Shown here in pieces: positions 15,281-23,125 of a DNA stretch of 23,125 bases. The DNA comes from an uncultured Erysipelotrichaceae bacterium. GTDB lineage: Bacteria > Bacillota_I > Bacilli_A > Erysipelotrichales > Coprobacillaceae. The translations under genes were made by a program, and so were the position numbers. Each line of letters begins with the position of its first letter. Position 1 is the first letter of the stretch. The notes under the pieces are model-generated. The model saw only the letters and a list, made by a program, of their open reading frames with translations. It was not told the origin of the DNA and searched no databases. The stretch spans positions 1 through 23,125 of the forward strand of contig CAMFRJ010000001.1 in assembly GCA_945981915.1 (NCBI GenBank), in the 5' to 3' direction.

Positions 15281-15558
15281 AAAGAAGAAAAACTGGTTTT
15301 GAATTATTTGCACAAAAATTCTTGATTATATCAATATTTATATTTGTTTTTGGAATGACAGCGGTGAAATCTATTGAATCCACTTATAATAGAGAAATCC
15401 AAGAGCTTCAAAATGAAATTGCAACTATGAATTCTGAAATTGATAGTTTAGAAATGCAAAAACAGGAACTGGTTTCTTTTAATAGAATTTCGAGTGTTGC
15501 TGCGCAAAAGGGATATACTTATCAAAATGATGCAACAGCTGCTGTTGGTCAAAATTAA
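15277..15558 (+). CDS. ftsL: Cell division protein FtsL
   Basis: A 93-residue single-pass membrane protein: a basic N terminus, a transmembrane helix at about 14-33, then an extracellular coiled coil at about 37-67 with regular heptads. Sequence identity within FtsL is low, and the call rests on topology, size and its place between rsmH and a division PBP. FtsL, with DivIB and DivIC, bridges to the septal synthase. It is coupled to rsmH by an ATGA overlap. Confidence 0.9.
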   Translation: MKRRKTGFELFAQKFLIISIFIFVFGMTAVKSIESTYNREIQELQNEIATMNSEIDSLEMQKQELVSFNRISSVAAQKGYTYQNDATAAVGQN

Positions 15559-15570
15559 GGAGTTATTTAA

Positions 15571-17721
15571 GTGAAAAACTATAAAAGTGCAAAGATAACA
15601 AGTATTATCTTTGCATTCATTATTTTATCCCTCGTTATTAATATAGTATATCTCGGTGCAACTGGAACCCATCTGATTAGTGGAGAGGATATCGCAGGAT
15701 TTGCAAAAAATAGAAGTAAGAAAGAAATTGTTCAATATGCCCAAAGAGGGCAGATTTATTCAAGTGATGGTGAAACTATTGCTACAAATGTAAAAAAATA
15801 TAAAATCATTTTAACAACCGATAAAGAAAGAATTTCTACTGGTAATAAAAAAGCATATGTCACTGATGCAGCCAAAACAGCACAATTGATAGGACCTGTT
15901 TTAGGAATTGATGTAGGAGAATTGACAACAATCATTCAAAAAGCATTGGATGATGATAGTGTCAAACAAAAGGAATTAGGAACGAAAGGTAAAAATTTGA
16001 CAACTGCTGTTAAAAAACAAATAGAATCTTTTGATCTTCCTGGTATTGAATTTATAGAATCAAATGCTAGATATTATCCATTAGGTGATTTTTGTAGTTA
16101 TACTGTGGGATATGCTAAAAGCTATGACGATACCAGTGTGAAAAAGATGGTTGGAGAAATGGGTCTTGAATTGGCTTATGATAAAGAATTAAAAGGGAAA
16201 AATGGATATAAGGTCTATCAGACAGATGCGAAAGGTTATGAACTAGTTGATGGTGTCTTAAGGGAAAAAGATCCTGTTGATGGCAATGACCTCTATTTAA
16301 CAATCAACAGTGGTCTGCAAAGGAATTTAGATTATCTTCTTGCAAAATTAGTCACTGATACGAAAGGTGAACTGGCTTCTTGTGCAGTTATGGAAGTCAA
16401 GACAGGAAAAATTTTAGCTATGTCAACTTATCCATCATTTAATCCTAATGAAAGAAATATCAATACTTTTAGTAATTATTTTTTGAATGGAACATTAGAA
16501 TGTGGATCAGTTTTTAAGCCGTTTATTTATGCGACTTCAATTGAAGAAGGAAAATACAGTCATGAAGCGACATATCAATCTGGATCATATAATGTCTATT
16601 ATGGCAATGTTTTAGCAGCTACTGTAAGAGATCACAATCAAGGAAGAGGTTGGGGAACAATCACTTATGATGAAGGATTATATCATTCAAGTAACGTGGC
16701 TATCTGTAATTTATTAGATAAAGGTTATGTCACAAAAGATGTTCTATCACAAAAGTTAGATGATTTAGGATTTTATCAAAGTGATACGATGGATGGATTA
16801 AAATGTTCATCATCTATCAATGCTTATAAAAGAGATGGAGCGAATCGTTTAGAATATCTGACAACAGGTTTTGGACAAGGATCGACAGTGACGCCTTATC
16901 AGTTATTAAAAGCATATAGTGTTTTTGGTAATGATGGAAAAACAGTCAAACCATACATTGTTGATAAAATTGTTGATCCAAGTCAAAATAAAGTTGTTTA
17001 TCAGGGAAAAACAGAATATTCACAACAAATCTTTTCATCAGATACTGTGAAACAGGTTAAAGATCTCATGTTAGGTGTTATTGAAAATCCAGCTGGGACA
17101 GGTAAGTCATTTAAAATGGACGATATAAGAATGTATGGAAAAACCGGGACAGGACAAATTGTTGTTGATGGTGCATACAGTTCTTCAATCCATATGCATT
17201 CTTTTGCAGGGTTAGCACCATATGATGATCCACAGGTCTTGATGTTCTTAACTGTCAAATGTGATGAAACATATAGTTTATATTTTTCTGATTTTGTTAA
17301 GAAAATCATGAAAGAATCTATCCAGGTTGTGAATCAATATAATGTAAAAAATGAAAATACTATTGATGAAGGATACACCTTGGATTCTTATATGAACCAA
17401 TCTGTAAGTTATGTCAAATCTAAATTAGAAGCAAAATCATTTCAAGTTCATGTGATTGGAAATGGGGATACTGTTATCGAACAATATCCAAGTGCTCGTT
17501 CAAGAGTCATTAAAGGTGATAAAGTCTTTATAAAAACAAATGGAACAGAAATCACTTTACCAGATATGTTGGGCTGGTCAAAAAAAGAAGCACAATCTTA
17601 TGCATCGCTTTCGGGATTGAAAATTATCATTCAAGGAACGAGTGGTCATGTTCAAAATCAAAGTGTTGCATCAGGGAGTGTCGTTCATAGTGGTGATGAA
17701 GTCACAATTACATTATCTTAA
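15571..17721 (+). CDS. pbpB: Division transpeptidase (PBP2b/FtsI type) with PASTA domains
   Basis: A 716-residue class B penicillin-binding protein. A membrane anchor at about 9-30 is followed by the dimerisation domain and the transpeptidase domain. The active-site motifs are Ser313-Val-Phe-Lys316 (SVFK rather than the usual STFK), SSN at 373-375 and KTG at 524-526. Two PASTA-like domains lie at about 600-657 and 662-716. It cross-links septal peptidoglycan in the divisome. The start is a GTG at 15571, with AAGGAG upstream. Its place directly after ftsL matches pbpB. A terminator follows, separating it from the next PBP. Confidence 0.94.
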   Translation: MKNYKSAKITSIIFAFIILSLVINIVYLGATGTHLISGEDIAGFAKNRSKKEIVQYAQRGQIYSSDGETIATNVKKYKIILTTDKERISTGNKKAYVTDAAKTAQLIGPVLGIDVGELTTIIQKALDDDSVKQKELGTKGKNLTTAVKKQIESFDLPGIEFIESNARYYPLGDFCSYTVGYAKSYDDTSVKKMVGEMGLELAYDKELKGKNGYKVYQTDAKGYELVDGVLREKDPVDGNDLYLTINSGLQRNLDYLLAKLVTDTKGELASCAVMEVKTGKILAMSTYPSFNPNERNINTFSNYFLNGTLECGSVFKPFIYATSIEEGKYSHEATYQSGSYNVYYGNVLAATVRDHNQGRGWGTITYDEGLYHSSNVAICNLLDKGYVTKDVLSQKLDDLGFYQSDTMDGLKCSSSINAYKRDGANRLEYLTTGFGQGSTVTPYQLLKAYSVFGNDGKTVKPYIVDKIVDPSQNKVVYQGKTEYSQQIFSSDTVKQVKDLMLGVIENPAGTGKSFKMDDIRMYGKTGTGQIVVDGAYSSSIHMHSFAGLAPYDDPQVLMFLTVKCDETYSLYFSDFVKKIMKESIQVVNQYNVKNENTIDEGYTLDSYMNQSVSYVKSKLEAKSFQVHVIGNGDTVIEQYPSARSRVIKGDKVFIKTNGTEITLPDMLGWSKKEAQSYASLSGLKIIIQGTSGHVQNQSVASGSVVHSGDEVTITLS

Positions 17722-17746
17722 AAGGGTCTATCATACCCTTTTTTTT
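17720..17746 (+). terminator. Terminator between the two PBP genes
   Basis: AGGGT (17723-17727) pairs with ACCCT (17735-17739) around a seven-base loop, with flanking A and T tracts. The stem starts at the pbpB stop codon. Partial read-through into the next PBP is likely, since no strong promoter is visible between them. Confidence 0.72.
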
Positions 17747-17768
17747 CATATGATGAATTGGTGAGGTT

Positions 17769-19673
17769 ATGCTATTTGTCCATTCTATAAAAAAAATACA
17801 CAAAGTTGAGATTGTTATCTTGATTTTGGTTATGGCATTAATTCTTAAAGTAGGTTATATACAGCTTGCGGGAAGAACTGTTATTTATCAAAAAGCGAAA
17901 GAATCATGGCAACGATCTTTTCCAGTCCAAGCTAATCGAGGAAAGATCTATGATAGCCAAGGACATATTTTAGCAAGTGATCTGACCACTTCTTCCTTGG
18001 TTGTTGTTCCTAGTCAAATTAAAGATAAGGCAACGACGGCTTTGAAACTATCTCAAATATTACAAGTTGAAACAAATGTTTTAAAAGACAAACTGGAAAA
18101 AAAGGTTTCTATTCAAAGAATTTCTCCGGAAGGAAGACAACTAGAACAAAAAGTAGCCAGGCAAATTCAAAGATTGAATTTGTCGGGTGTTTATCTGATC
18201 AAAGATACCAAAAGATATTATCCAGGTGATCATTATTTAAGCCATTGTTTAGGATTTGTAGGAATTGATAACCAAGGGTTATTAGGATTAGAATTAGAAT
18301 ATGATCAGTATTTAAGTGGCAAAAATGGTTCAATTGATTATTATATGGATGCAAAAAGTCATAATTTAAAAATGTATCCTAGCGACTATACGGCACCGCA
18401 ATCAGGCATGAATTTGACTTTAACGATTCGTGGTGATGTACAGGATGTTGTTGAAAGAGAACTCAACAATGCTTACGATACGTATCATCCTGATGGTATT
18501 TGGGCTTTGGCAATGAATCCTAAAAATGGTGAGATACTCGCTATGTCATCTAAACCTGATTTTGATCCTAATGATTACCAACAATATGATAAAGATATTT
18601 ATAACCACAATATACCAATCTGGAAAACATATGAACCAGGATCGACTTTTAAGATCATTACTTTTTCTAGTGCATTGAATGAAAATCTTTTTGATATGGA
18701 TAAAGACACATATTATGACAAAGGATATGAATATGTAGGAGGGGCAAGAATCAAATCATGGAAAAAAGGGGGACATGGTTTGCAAACCTTTCGAGAAGTC
18801 TTACAAAATTCATCAAATCCAGGATTTGTGGAAATTGGCAGAAGGCTTGGAAAAAAGAGACTTTATCAGTATGTTAAAAATTTTGGGTTGACTGAAAAAA
18901 CAGGAGTTGATCTACCAGGAGAATCTTGTGGTCTGATGTTTGATTATAGTGCTTTTCATGAACTTGAACAAGCCACAGTGGCTTTTGGACAGGGAATATC
19001 AGTAACACCATTACAATTGGTCAGTGCCATATGTGCATGTGTCAATGGTGGTGTTTTATTAAAACCTCATATTTTAAAAGAAGTCCGTAATTGTTATAAC
19101 GATGATATTGTTTATAGTGCTAAAAAAGAAGTGGTGAGAAGAGTTATTAAAAAATCAACGTCTCTAAAGGTTCGCGATGCTTTGGAGAGTGTTGTTAGTG
19201 ATGGTGGAGGAAGAAATGCGTATATCGAGGGATATCGTATTGGCGGAAAAACAGGAACAGCGCAAAAGGCTGTCAATGGTAGTTATGTAGGAGGAGGGTA
19301 TATCTTATCGTTTGTAGGTATTGCTCCTATTGATGATCCGCAGATCGTTTTATATATCGCAATGGATAATCCCAAGAATTGTGTACAATATGGAGGAACG
19401 ACAGTGGCACCGATTGCCAGAAAGATGCTAGTAGATATTTTACCTGCTTTGGGTGTTAAAAAAACATCTCAGCAAAAAGAAAAGACTTACAATGTCATGG
19501 ATGTCAAAAGAATCAAGGTCAAAAATTTTATTGGTCTTAAAAAAAGTGAAATCAACGAATCTCAGTTACGTTTTCATTATGTAGGAAAAGGAGAACATGT
19601 CATTGATCAGCTTCCACGTCAAGGAGAATATGTAGATGAAGGAGAAACAATTGTTTTGATGTTGGGAGATTGA
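17769..19673 (+). CDS. Second class B PBP with one PASTA domain (SpoVD-like)
   Basis: A 634-residue transpeptidase. A membrane anchor at about 13-34 is followed by the dimerisation region beginning RGKIYDSQGHILA. Catalytic motifs are STFK at 292-295, SSN at 348-350 and KTG at 494-496. One PASTA-like domain fills about 575-633. The domain order and its place after the ftsL-pbpB pair match spoVD, the sporulation cortex PBP that arose by duplication of pbpB in Bacillus. It could equally be a second vegetative division PBP. The start at 17769 is supported by GGTGAGG. No mraY or mur genes follow, unlike in most mra clusters. Confidence 0.9.
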   Translation: MLFVHSIKKIHKVEIVILILVMALILKVGYIQLAGRTVIYQKAKESWQRSFPVQANRGKIYDSQGHILASDLTTSSLVVVPSQIKDKATTALKLSQILQVETNVLKDKLEKKVSIQRISPEGRQLEQKVARQIQRLNLSGVYLIKDTKRYYPGDHYLSHCLGFVGIDNQGLLGLELEYDQYLSGKNGSIDYYMDAKSHNLKMYPSDYTAPQSGMNLTLTIRGDVQDVVERELNNAYDTYHPDGIWALAMNPKNGEILAMSSKPDFDPNDYQQYDKDIYNHNIPIWKTYEPGSTFKIITFSSALNENLFDMDKDTYYDKGYEYVGGARIKSWKKGGHGLQTFREVLQNSSNPGFVEIGRRLGKKRLYQYVKNFGLTEKTGVDLPGESCGLMFDYSAFHELEQATVAFGQGISVTPLQLVSAICACVNGGVLLKPHILKEVRNCYNDDIVYSAKKEVVRRVIKKSTSLKVRDALESVVSDGGGRNAYIEGYRIGGKTGTAQKAVNGSYVGGGYILSFVGIAPIDDPQIVLYIAMDNPKNCVQYGGTTVAPIARKMLVDILPALGVKKTSQQKEKTYNVMDVKRIKVKNFIGLKKSEINESQLRFHYVGKGEHVIDQLPRQGEYVDEGETIVLMLGD

Positions 19674-19693
19674 ATATAAATCAGATGATTTTA

Positions 19694-19721
19694 TTGACAA
19701 ATGAGTCAGTGATGTTAAAAT
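19694..19721 (+). promoter_or_regulatory. Promoter of the T-box-aroF unit
   Basis: A perfect TTGACA (19694-19699), a 16-base spacer and an extended -10, TGTTAAAAT (19713-19721), place the transcript start near 19728. Confidence 0.85.
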
Positions 19722-19727
19722 GAAAAT

Positions 19728-19974
19728 AAATACAGTGAAAAGAAATAGTAAGTGATGGAATGACTGATAGAGAGTTCTTGGTTGGTGGAAAAGAATACAG
19801 GAAATCATTGAATACATCTTGGAGTAGGGATCTGAATGAAGTAGGATTGCTCGGGAACACCCGTTATCGTGTGAGGGTATGTTTGTACTCAATAAGGTTA
19901 TTATAGTGATATAATAATAAATTAAGGTGGTAACGCGATGGTCTCTCTCGTCCTTATGGATGGAGGGACTTTTT
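19728..19974 (+). promoter_or_regulatory. T-box riboswitch leader, probable tyrosine specifier
   Basis: The 320-base gap before aroF holds a T-box leader. The antiterminator motif is AAGGTGGTAACGCG (19924-19937). Stem I elements AGAGAG (19770-19775) and GGTTGGTGG are upstream. In the specifier region, GAA-TAC-ATCTTGGAG puts TAC (19813-19815) in the usual codon position, implying that uncharged tRNA-Tyr turns on aroF. The AAGG of the T-box can pair with CCTT at 19952-19955 to form the antiterminator. The T-box call is firm; the Tyr reading rests on motif position and not on a folded model. Confidence 0.9.
19941..19974 (+). terminator. T-box-controlled terminator
   Basis: GTCTCTCT (19941-19948) and TCC (19951-19953) pair with GGA (19958-19960) and GGAGGGAC (19962-19969), with wobble pairs and a small bulge. 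T residues follow. It competes with the antiterminator helix. Confidence 0.85.
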
Positions 19975-19994
19975 GATTATAGGAGGATAAAAGA

Positions 19995-21011
19995 ATGATC
20001 ATCGTATTTAAACCAAAAACAAAAGATAATGATTTAAACAGAGTCATAGAGAAAGTAGAAAATTTAGGATTAAAGACACATATTTCCAAAGGTGAAGAAA
20101 CAACAATTGTTGGATTGATTGGAGATACGACAAAAGTTGATGCAAGAATGATTGAAGTTGATGAAGCTGTTGAAAAAGTGATGCACGTTTCAGAACCATA
20201 CAAACTTGCCAATCGTGCTTTCCATCCTGAAGATTCTATCATTGATGTTGCTGGAGTCAAGGTAGGAGGACAACATTTGGCTGTTATTGCTGGACCTTGT
20301 TCCGTAGAATCAAAAGAACAGGTTATTGAAATTGCTAAAGCAGCTAAGGCTGCTGGAGCGAATATGTTAAGAGGTGGTGCTTTCAAGCCAAGAACATCAC
20401 CATATGCTTTCCAGGGAATGGGGTCAGAAGGATTGGATATTTTGGTTGCAGCTAAAGAAGAAACGGGACTACCAATCGTCTCTGAATTGATGGATGCCAG
20501 ATATATTGATGAGTTCAATGAAAAGGTTGATTTGATTCAAATTGGAGCCAGAAACATGCAAAACTTTGACTTGTTAAAGGAAGTAGGAAAAAGATGTACA
20601 AAACCAATCCTATTAAAAAGAGGATTGTCTGCGACATTCCAGGAATGGATCATGTCAGCAGAATACATCATGGCAAGTGGGAATCCAAATGTCATCTTAT
20701 GTGAAAGAGGAGTTAGAACATTTGAAAGTTATACAAGAAACACATTAGATTTACAGGCCATTCCAGTCATTAAGGAATTGACACACTTACCAATCATCAT
20801 TGATCCAAGCCATGCTGGAGGGAAATGGTGGTTAGTCGAACCAATGGCCAAGGCATCTCTAGCAGCAGGATGTGATGGATTGATGATAGAAGTTCATAAT
20901 AATCCTGAAAAAGCATTGTGTGATGGACCACAATCATTAAAACCTGAAAAGTTTGAAACGTTGATGAAACAACTGACAATAATTGCAGATGCAGTAGATA
21001 AAAAATTATAA
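19995..21011 (+). CDS. aroF: DAHP synthase (type I beta) with N-terminal regulatory domain
   Basis: A 338-residue 3-deoxy-D-arabino-heptulosonate 7-phosphate synthase, which condenses PEP and erythrose 4-phosphate as the first step of aromatic amino acid synthesis. Residues 1-70 form the ferredoxin-like domain that binds Tyr or Phe for feedback control in Thermotoga-type enzymes. The barrel carries GPCSVES at 100-106 with metal ligand Cys102, KPRTSPY at 131-137 and IIDPSHAGG near 256-264. A strong AGGAGG precedes the start. Two layers of control are therefore suggested: a T-box on transcription and an allosteric domain on the enzyme. No other aro genes follow. Confidence 0.96.
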   Translation: MIIVFKPKTKDNDLNRVIEKVENLGLKTHISKGEETTIVGLIGDTTKVDARMIEVDEAVEKVMHVSEPYKLANRAFHPEDSIIDVAGVKVGGQHLAVIAGPCSVESKEQVIEIAKAAKAAGANMLRGGAFKPRTSPYAFQGMGSEGLDILVAAKEETGLPIVSELMDARYIDEFNEKVDLIQIGARNMQNFDLLKEVGKRCTKPILLKRGLSATFQEWIMSAEYIMASGNPNVILCERGVRTFESYTRNTLDLQAIPVIKELTHLPIIIDPSHAGGKWWLVEPMAKASLAAGCDGLMIEVHNNPEKALCDGPQSLKPEKFETLMKQLTIIADAVDKKL

Positions 21012-21034
21012 TTATTGCGATAATACCTAGATTA

Positions 21035-21063
21035 TTGACTTTTTTGATGAAATATACTATGAT
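21035..21063 (+). promoter_or_regulatory. Promoter of the CorC-like gene
   Basis: TTGACT (21035-21040), a 17-base spacer and TATGAT (21058-21063). Confidence 0.75.
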
Positions 21064-21100
21064 ACATTCAATCATATTTTTAAAGGAGAAATAATAAGAA

Positions 21101-22390
21101 GTGGACTCGACCCAGATAATGAATATTGTTTTATTGTTTATATTAATTGTGTTGTCATCAGTATTTTCATGCAGTGAAACTGCATTTCTATCTGTCAACA
21201 AAATAAAAATGAGAAATTTGGCTGAAGATGGTAATAAAAAAGCACAAACAATAGAAAAAATGCTAAGTCATAACGATCATTTGTTTAGTGCAATTCTTGT
21301 TGGTAATAATATAGTCAATATTGGTGCGTCATCATTGACCACTGCAACCATTATGTCTATTTTTGGAGATGGTGCGCAAACAATTGCTTATGCCACTGGG
21401 ATTATGACATTGCTTATATTAATTTTTGGTGAAATTACGCCAAAATCATTAGCGACGAAACATGCCGATAAGATTGCTCTAGCATTAACACCGTTTGTTA
21501 GATTTGTTTATGTTATTGCAACTCCGGTGGTGCTTTTGCTCAATATTGTGACAGGATTTATTATTCGAATACTTGGTGGTCAAAGCGATAATGGTCCAAG
21601 TTTGACAGAAGAAGAATTAAAGACAATTGTCACTGTAGGACATGAAGAAGGTGTACTTGAAAAAGAAGAAAAAGAAATGATACATAATGTCTTTGAATTT
21701 AGTGAAACAGAAATTAAAGAAATTATGACACCTCGTATTCATGTAGAAAGTTTGCCAGATGACTGTACTTATGATGAATTGATGGAAGTTTATCAAAAAG
21801 GACAATTTTCAAGATATCCTGTTCATGATGAATCATTTGATGAAATCGTAGGAGTATTAAATGTAAAAGATCTTTTATTTTATGATATAGATCGAGAACA
21901 TTTTAATATTAAAGATTATATGCGAGATACATTTGTTGTTTATGAGTTTAATCAAATCAAAGATGTCTTTGCTTCCATGAGAAAAGAACATGCAACTTTA
22001 GCTATTGTTTTAGACGAATATGGTGTCATGAGTGGTATTGTGACTTTTGAGGATATTGTTGAAGAAATCGTTGGTGAAATTGATGATGAATATGATGATA
22101 TCGATCGTTCTATTATTAAGATCAATGATTATGAATATCTTGTTGATGGAAGTTTAAATCTTAATGAAGTCAATGATGAGATATTGACAACTTATGAATC
22201 AGAAGACTTTGAATCAATTGGTGGTCTTGTTTTAGGGCAGTTTTCGGGTGTTCCAAAAGTCAACGATCGTATTCATTTTGATCATACAACGATCATTATT
22301 ACGAAAATGCAAAAAAATAGAATTGAGCAATTAAGAATTATGAAAGATAAACCTGAAATTGGAGAAGAAGTAGAGGAAAAACATCATTGA
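21101..22390 (+). CDS. CNNM/CorC-type membrane protein (HlyC/CorC family)
   Basis: A 429-residue protein with a DUF21 (CNNM) membrane domain at about 5-165 containing three or four helices. Two CBS domains follow at about 205-325 (MTPRIHVESLPDD, FSRYPVHDES, IVLDEYGVMSGIVTFEDIVEEIVGEI), and a CorC_HlyC domain closes the protein at about 335-415. Family members are linked to magnesium or cobalt export and magnesium homeostasis, with ATP-Mg binding to the CBS pair. The start is a GTG at 21101; GGAG at 21085-21088 is 12 bases upstream, somewhat far. An ATG at 21119 is an alternative with no site of its own. It has its own promoter. Confidence 0.93.
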   Translation: MDSTQIMNIVLLFILIVLSSVFSCSETAFLSVNKIKMRNLAEDGNKKAQTIEKMLSHNDHLFSAILVGNNIVNIGASSLTTATIMSIFGDGAQTIAYATGIMTLLILIFGEITPKSLATKHADKIALALTPFVRFVYVIATPVVLLLNIVTGFIIRILGGQSDNGPSLTEEELKTIVTVGHEEGVLEKEEKEMIHNVFEFSETEIKEIMTPRIHVESLPDDCTYDELMEVYQKGQFSRYPVHDESFDEIVGVLNVKDLLFYDIDREHFNIKDYMRDTFVVYEFNQIKDVFASMRKEHATLAIVLDEYGVMSGIVTFEDIVEEIVGEIDDEYDDIDRSIIKINDYEYLVDGSLNLNEVNDEILTTYESEDFESIGGLVLGQFSGVPKVNDRIHFDHTTIIITKMQKNRIEQLRIMKDKPEIGEEVEEKHH

Positions 22391-22405
22391 TGCTTTTCCT
22401 CTTTT
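22372..22405 (+). terminator. Terminator-like hairpin over the stop codon
   Basis: AGAGGAAAA (22372-22380) pairs with TTTTCCTCT (22394-22402), and inner CAT/ATG pairs extend the stem. The TGA stop lies within the hairpin. Only a few T residues follow before the next ribosome binding site, so termination may be partial. Confidence 0.6.
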
Positions 22406-22415
22406 AGGAGAATAT

Positions 22416-23125
22416 ATGAAAACAGTAATAGAAATCAAAAAATTAGGGATTAATGGCGAAGGAATCGGCTATATCAATAGAAAAGTGTGCTTTGTTAAGG
22501 GTGCTATGGTAGGAGAAAGTGTTGAGGTTGAAGCAACATCACAAAAAAATAAGAATTTTTATGTAGGAAATTTATTAAAAATAGTCAAACCATCTCCTGC
22601 AAGAGTGAAAAGCGCATGTATTTCGAGTCAACAATGTCAAGGATGTCAGTTATTACATGTATCTTATGAAGAACAACTCAAACATAAAAAAGATTTGATT
22701 AGAGAATCTTTAAATAAATATAGTGGTATTGATTTATCTTATGTAAAATTTCATGATGTTATTGGTTTAAATCAAAGAGAACATTTTTTAATGAATGCAG
22801 AGCTTCCAATCGTTGAATTTAATCATAGAATCACTTTTGGTATTTATCAAAGAGAGAGTAAGTATTTGACAATCATGACACATTGTATGAAACATCATCC
22901 TTTGATTGAACAAACCTTATGTGATTTGGAAAAAATCTTAAATGAATTTGCATGTCGTAGTTATAACGATAAATTTAAAAAAGGTTTAAGATTTTTAAAA
23001 ATAAGAGTTTTGCAAGATAAAGTTCAACTTGTTTTTATTACTGGCAAAGATGGTTTAAAAGAAGAAGTTATTCAGGCAATTCATTCTTTAAAACAAGTCA
23101 ATGCTTGTTTTATGTCTATCAATAC
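22416..23125 (+). CDS. rlmD: 23S rRNA uracil-C5 methyltransferase, partial (RlmD/RumA type)
   Basis: The first 236 codons of a TrmA/RumA-family SAM-dependent methyltransferase, cut by the window edge. An N-terminal TRAM domain (about 1-58, with GINGEGIGYI and the FVKGAMVGESVEVE strand) is followed by the iron-sulfur cysteines Cys68, Cys74 and Cys77 (CQGCQLLH) and probably Cys157. The catalytic and SAM domains would lie beyond the window. Such enzymes make m5U in 23S rRNA, or in tRNA for some Firmicutes members, and which one cannot be told here. The start has TTAGGAG upstream, 25 bases after the CorC-like gene. Confidence 0.88.
   Translation, partial: MKTVIEIKKLGINGEGIGYINRKVCFVKGAMVGESVEVEATSQKNKNFYVGNLLKIVKPSPARVKSACISSQQCQGCQLLHVSYEEQLKHKKDLIRESLNKYSGIDLSYVKFHDVIGLNQREHFLMNAELPIVEFNHRITFGIYQRESKYLTIMTHCMKHHPLIEQTLCDLEKILNEFACRSYNDKFKKGLRFLKIRVLQDKVQLVFITGKDGLKEEVIQAIHSLKQVNACFMSIN

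Noticed and set aside
19728..19990. tRNA-like or rRNA-like structure before aroF
   Set aside because: The conserved AAGGTGGTAACGCG and the competing terminator identify a T-box leader; no cloverleaf is present.
19922..20518. A 198-codon minus-strand open frame over the T-box and aroF
   Set aside because: It is antisense to a well-supported gene and riboswitch, shows no recognisable domain and has no ribosome binding site.
1..23125. CRISPR array, insertion sequence, prophage or toxin-antitoxin pair
   Set aside because: There are no regularly spaced repeats, transposase, integrase or paired small stress genes. The lone XRE gene is followed by its own broken C terminus, not a toxin.

Overview
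The window is about 23 kb of low-GC Firmicutes chromosome. AT-rich codon use, strong AGGAGG/GGTGAT ribosome binding sites, extended -10 promoters, a T-box leader, a mraZ-type division cluster and homologues of sporulation genes (yqfC, yqfD, a SpoVIF-like gene, a SpoVD-like PBP) point to a spore-forming or formerly spore-forming anaerobe. The gut Erysipelotrichia (Coprobacillus/Faecalibacillus-like) are the best guess. That placement is an inference from gene order and protein style, not a database result. All genes read rightward except a fragment at the left edge and one aldo/keto reductase. I see no IS element, CRISPR array, prophage, tRNA or rRNA.

Layout. 1-2000: a divergent promoter pair, then degV(fakB-like)-luxS-marR(fabT-like) ending in two hairpins. 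2070-2671: a decayed XRE-family regulator with a one-base deletion and a premature stop. 2756-4808: tightly overlapping yqfC-yqfD-phoH. 4946-6100: a membrane-anchored HtrA protease as a single gene. 6172-8243: murI, a Cof-type HAD phosphatase and a YdcF-like protein. 8387-9499 (minus): an iron-sulfur aldo/keto reductase. 9732-10556: an unrecognised, very acidic protein with a C-terminal membrane anchor, followed by a terminator and then cmk-der-spoVIF-like. 12948-13632: yceD-rpmF. 13904-19673: the start of the division/cell wall cluster, mraZ-rsmH-ftsL-two PASTA-type PBPs, with a clear MraZ operator of 10-bp-spaced AAAGTG boxes. 19728-21011: a T-box leader with a probable Tyr specifier, controlling a DAHP synthase with a regulatory N-terminal domain. 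21101-22390: a CNNM/CorC-type membrane protein. 22416-end: the start of an RlmD/RumA-type rRNA methyltransferase.

Functional themes. MurI makes D-glutamate for peptidoglycan, and RsmH, FtsL and the two transpeptidases form the division-wall module. Der, YceD, L32 and RsmH/RlmD serve ribosome assembly. DegV/FakB next to a FabT-like repressor suggests exogenous fatty acid handling with membrane-lipid control. The window is mostly core housekeeping DNA. The points most worth a second look are the unknown tail-anchored acidic protein (9732-10556), the MraZ operator, the DegV-LuxS-FabT grouping, the broken XRE gene, the shared upstream layout of two sporulation-like genes, and three possible small RNAs in intergenic regions.
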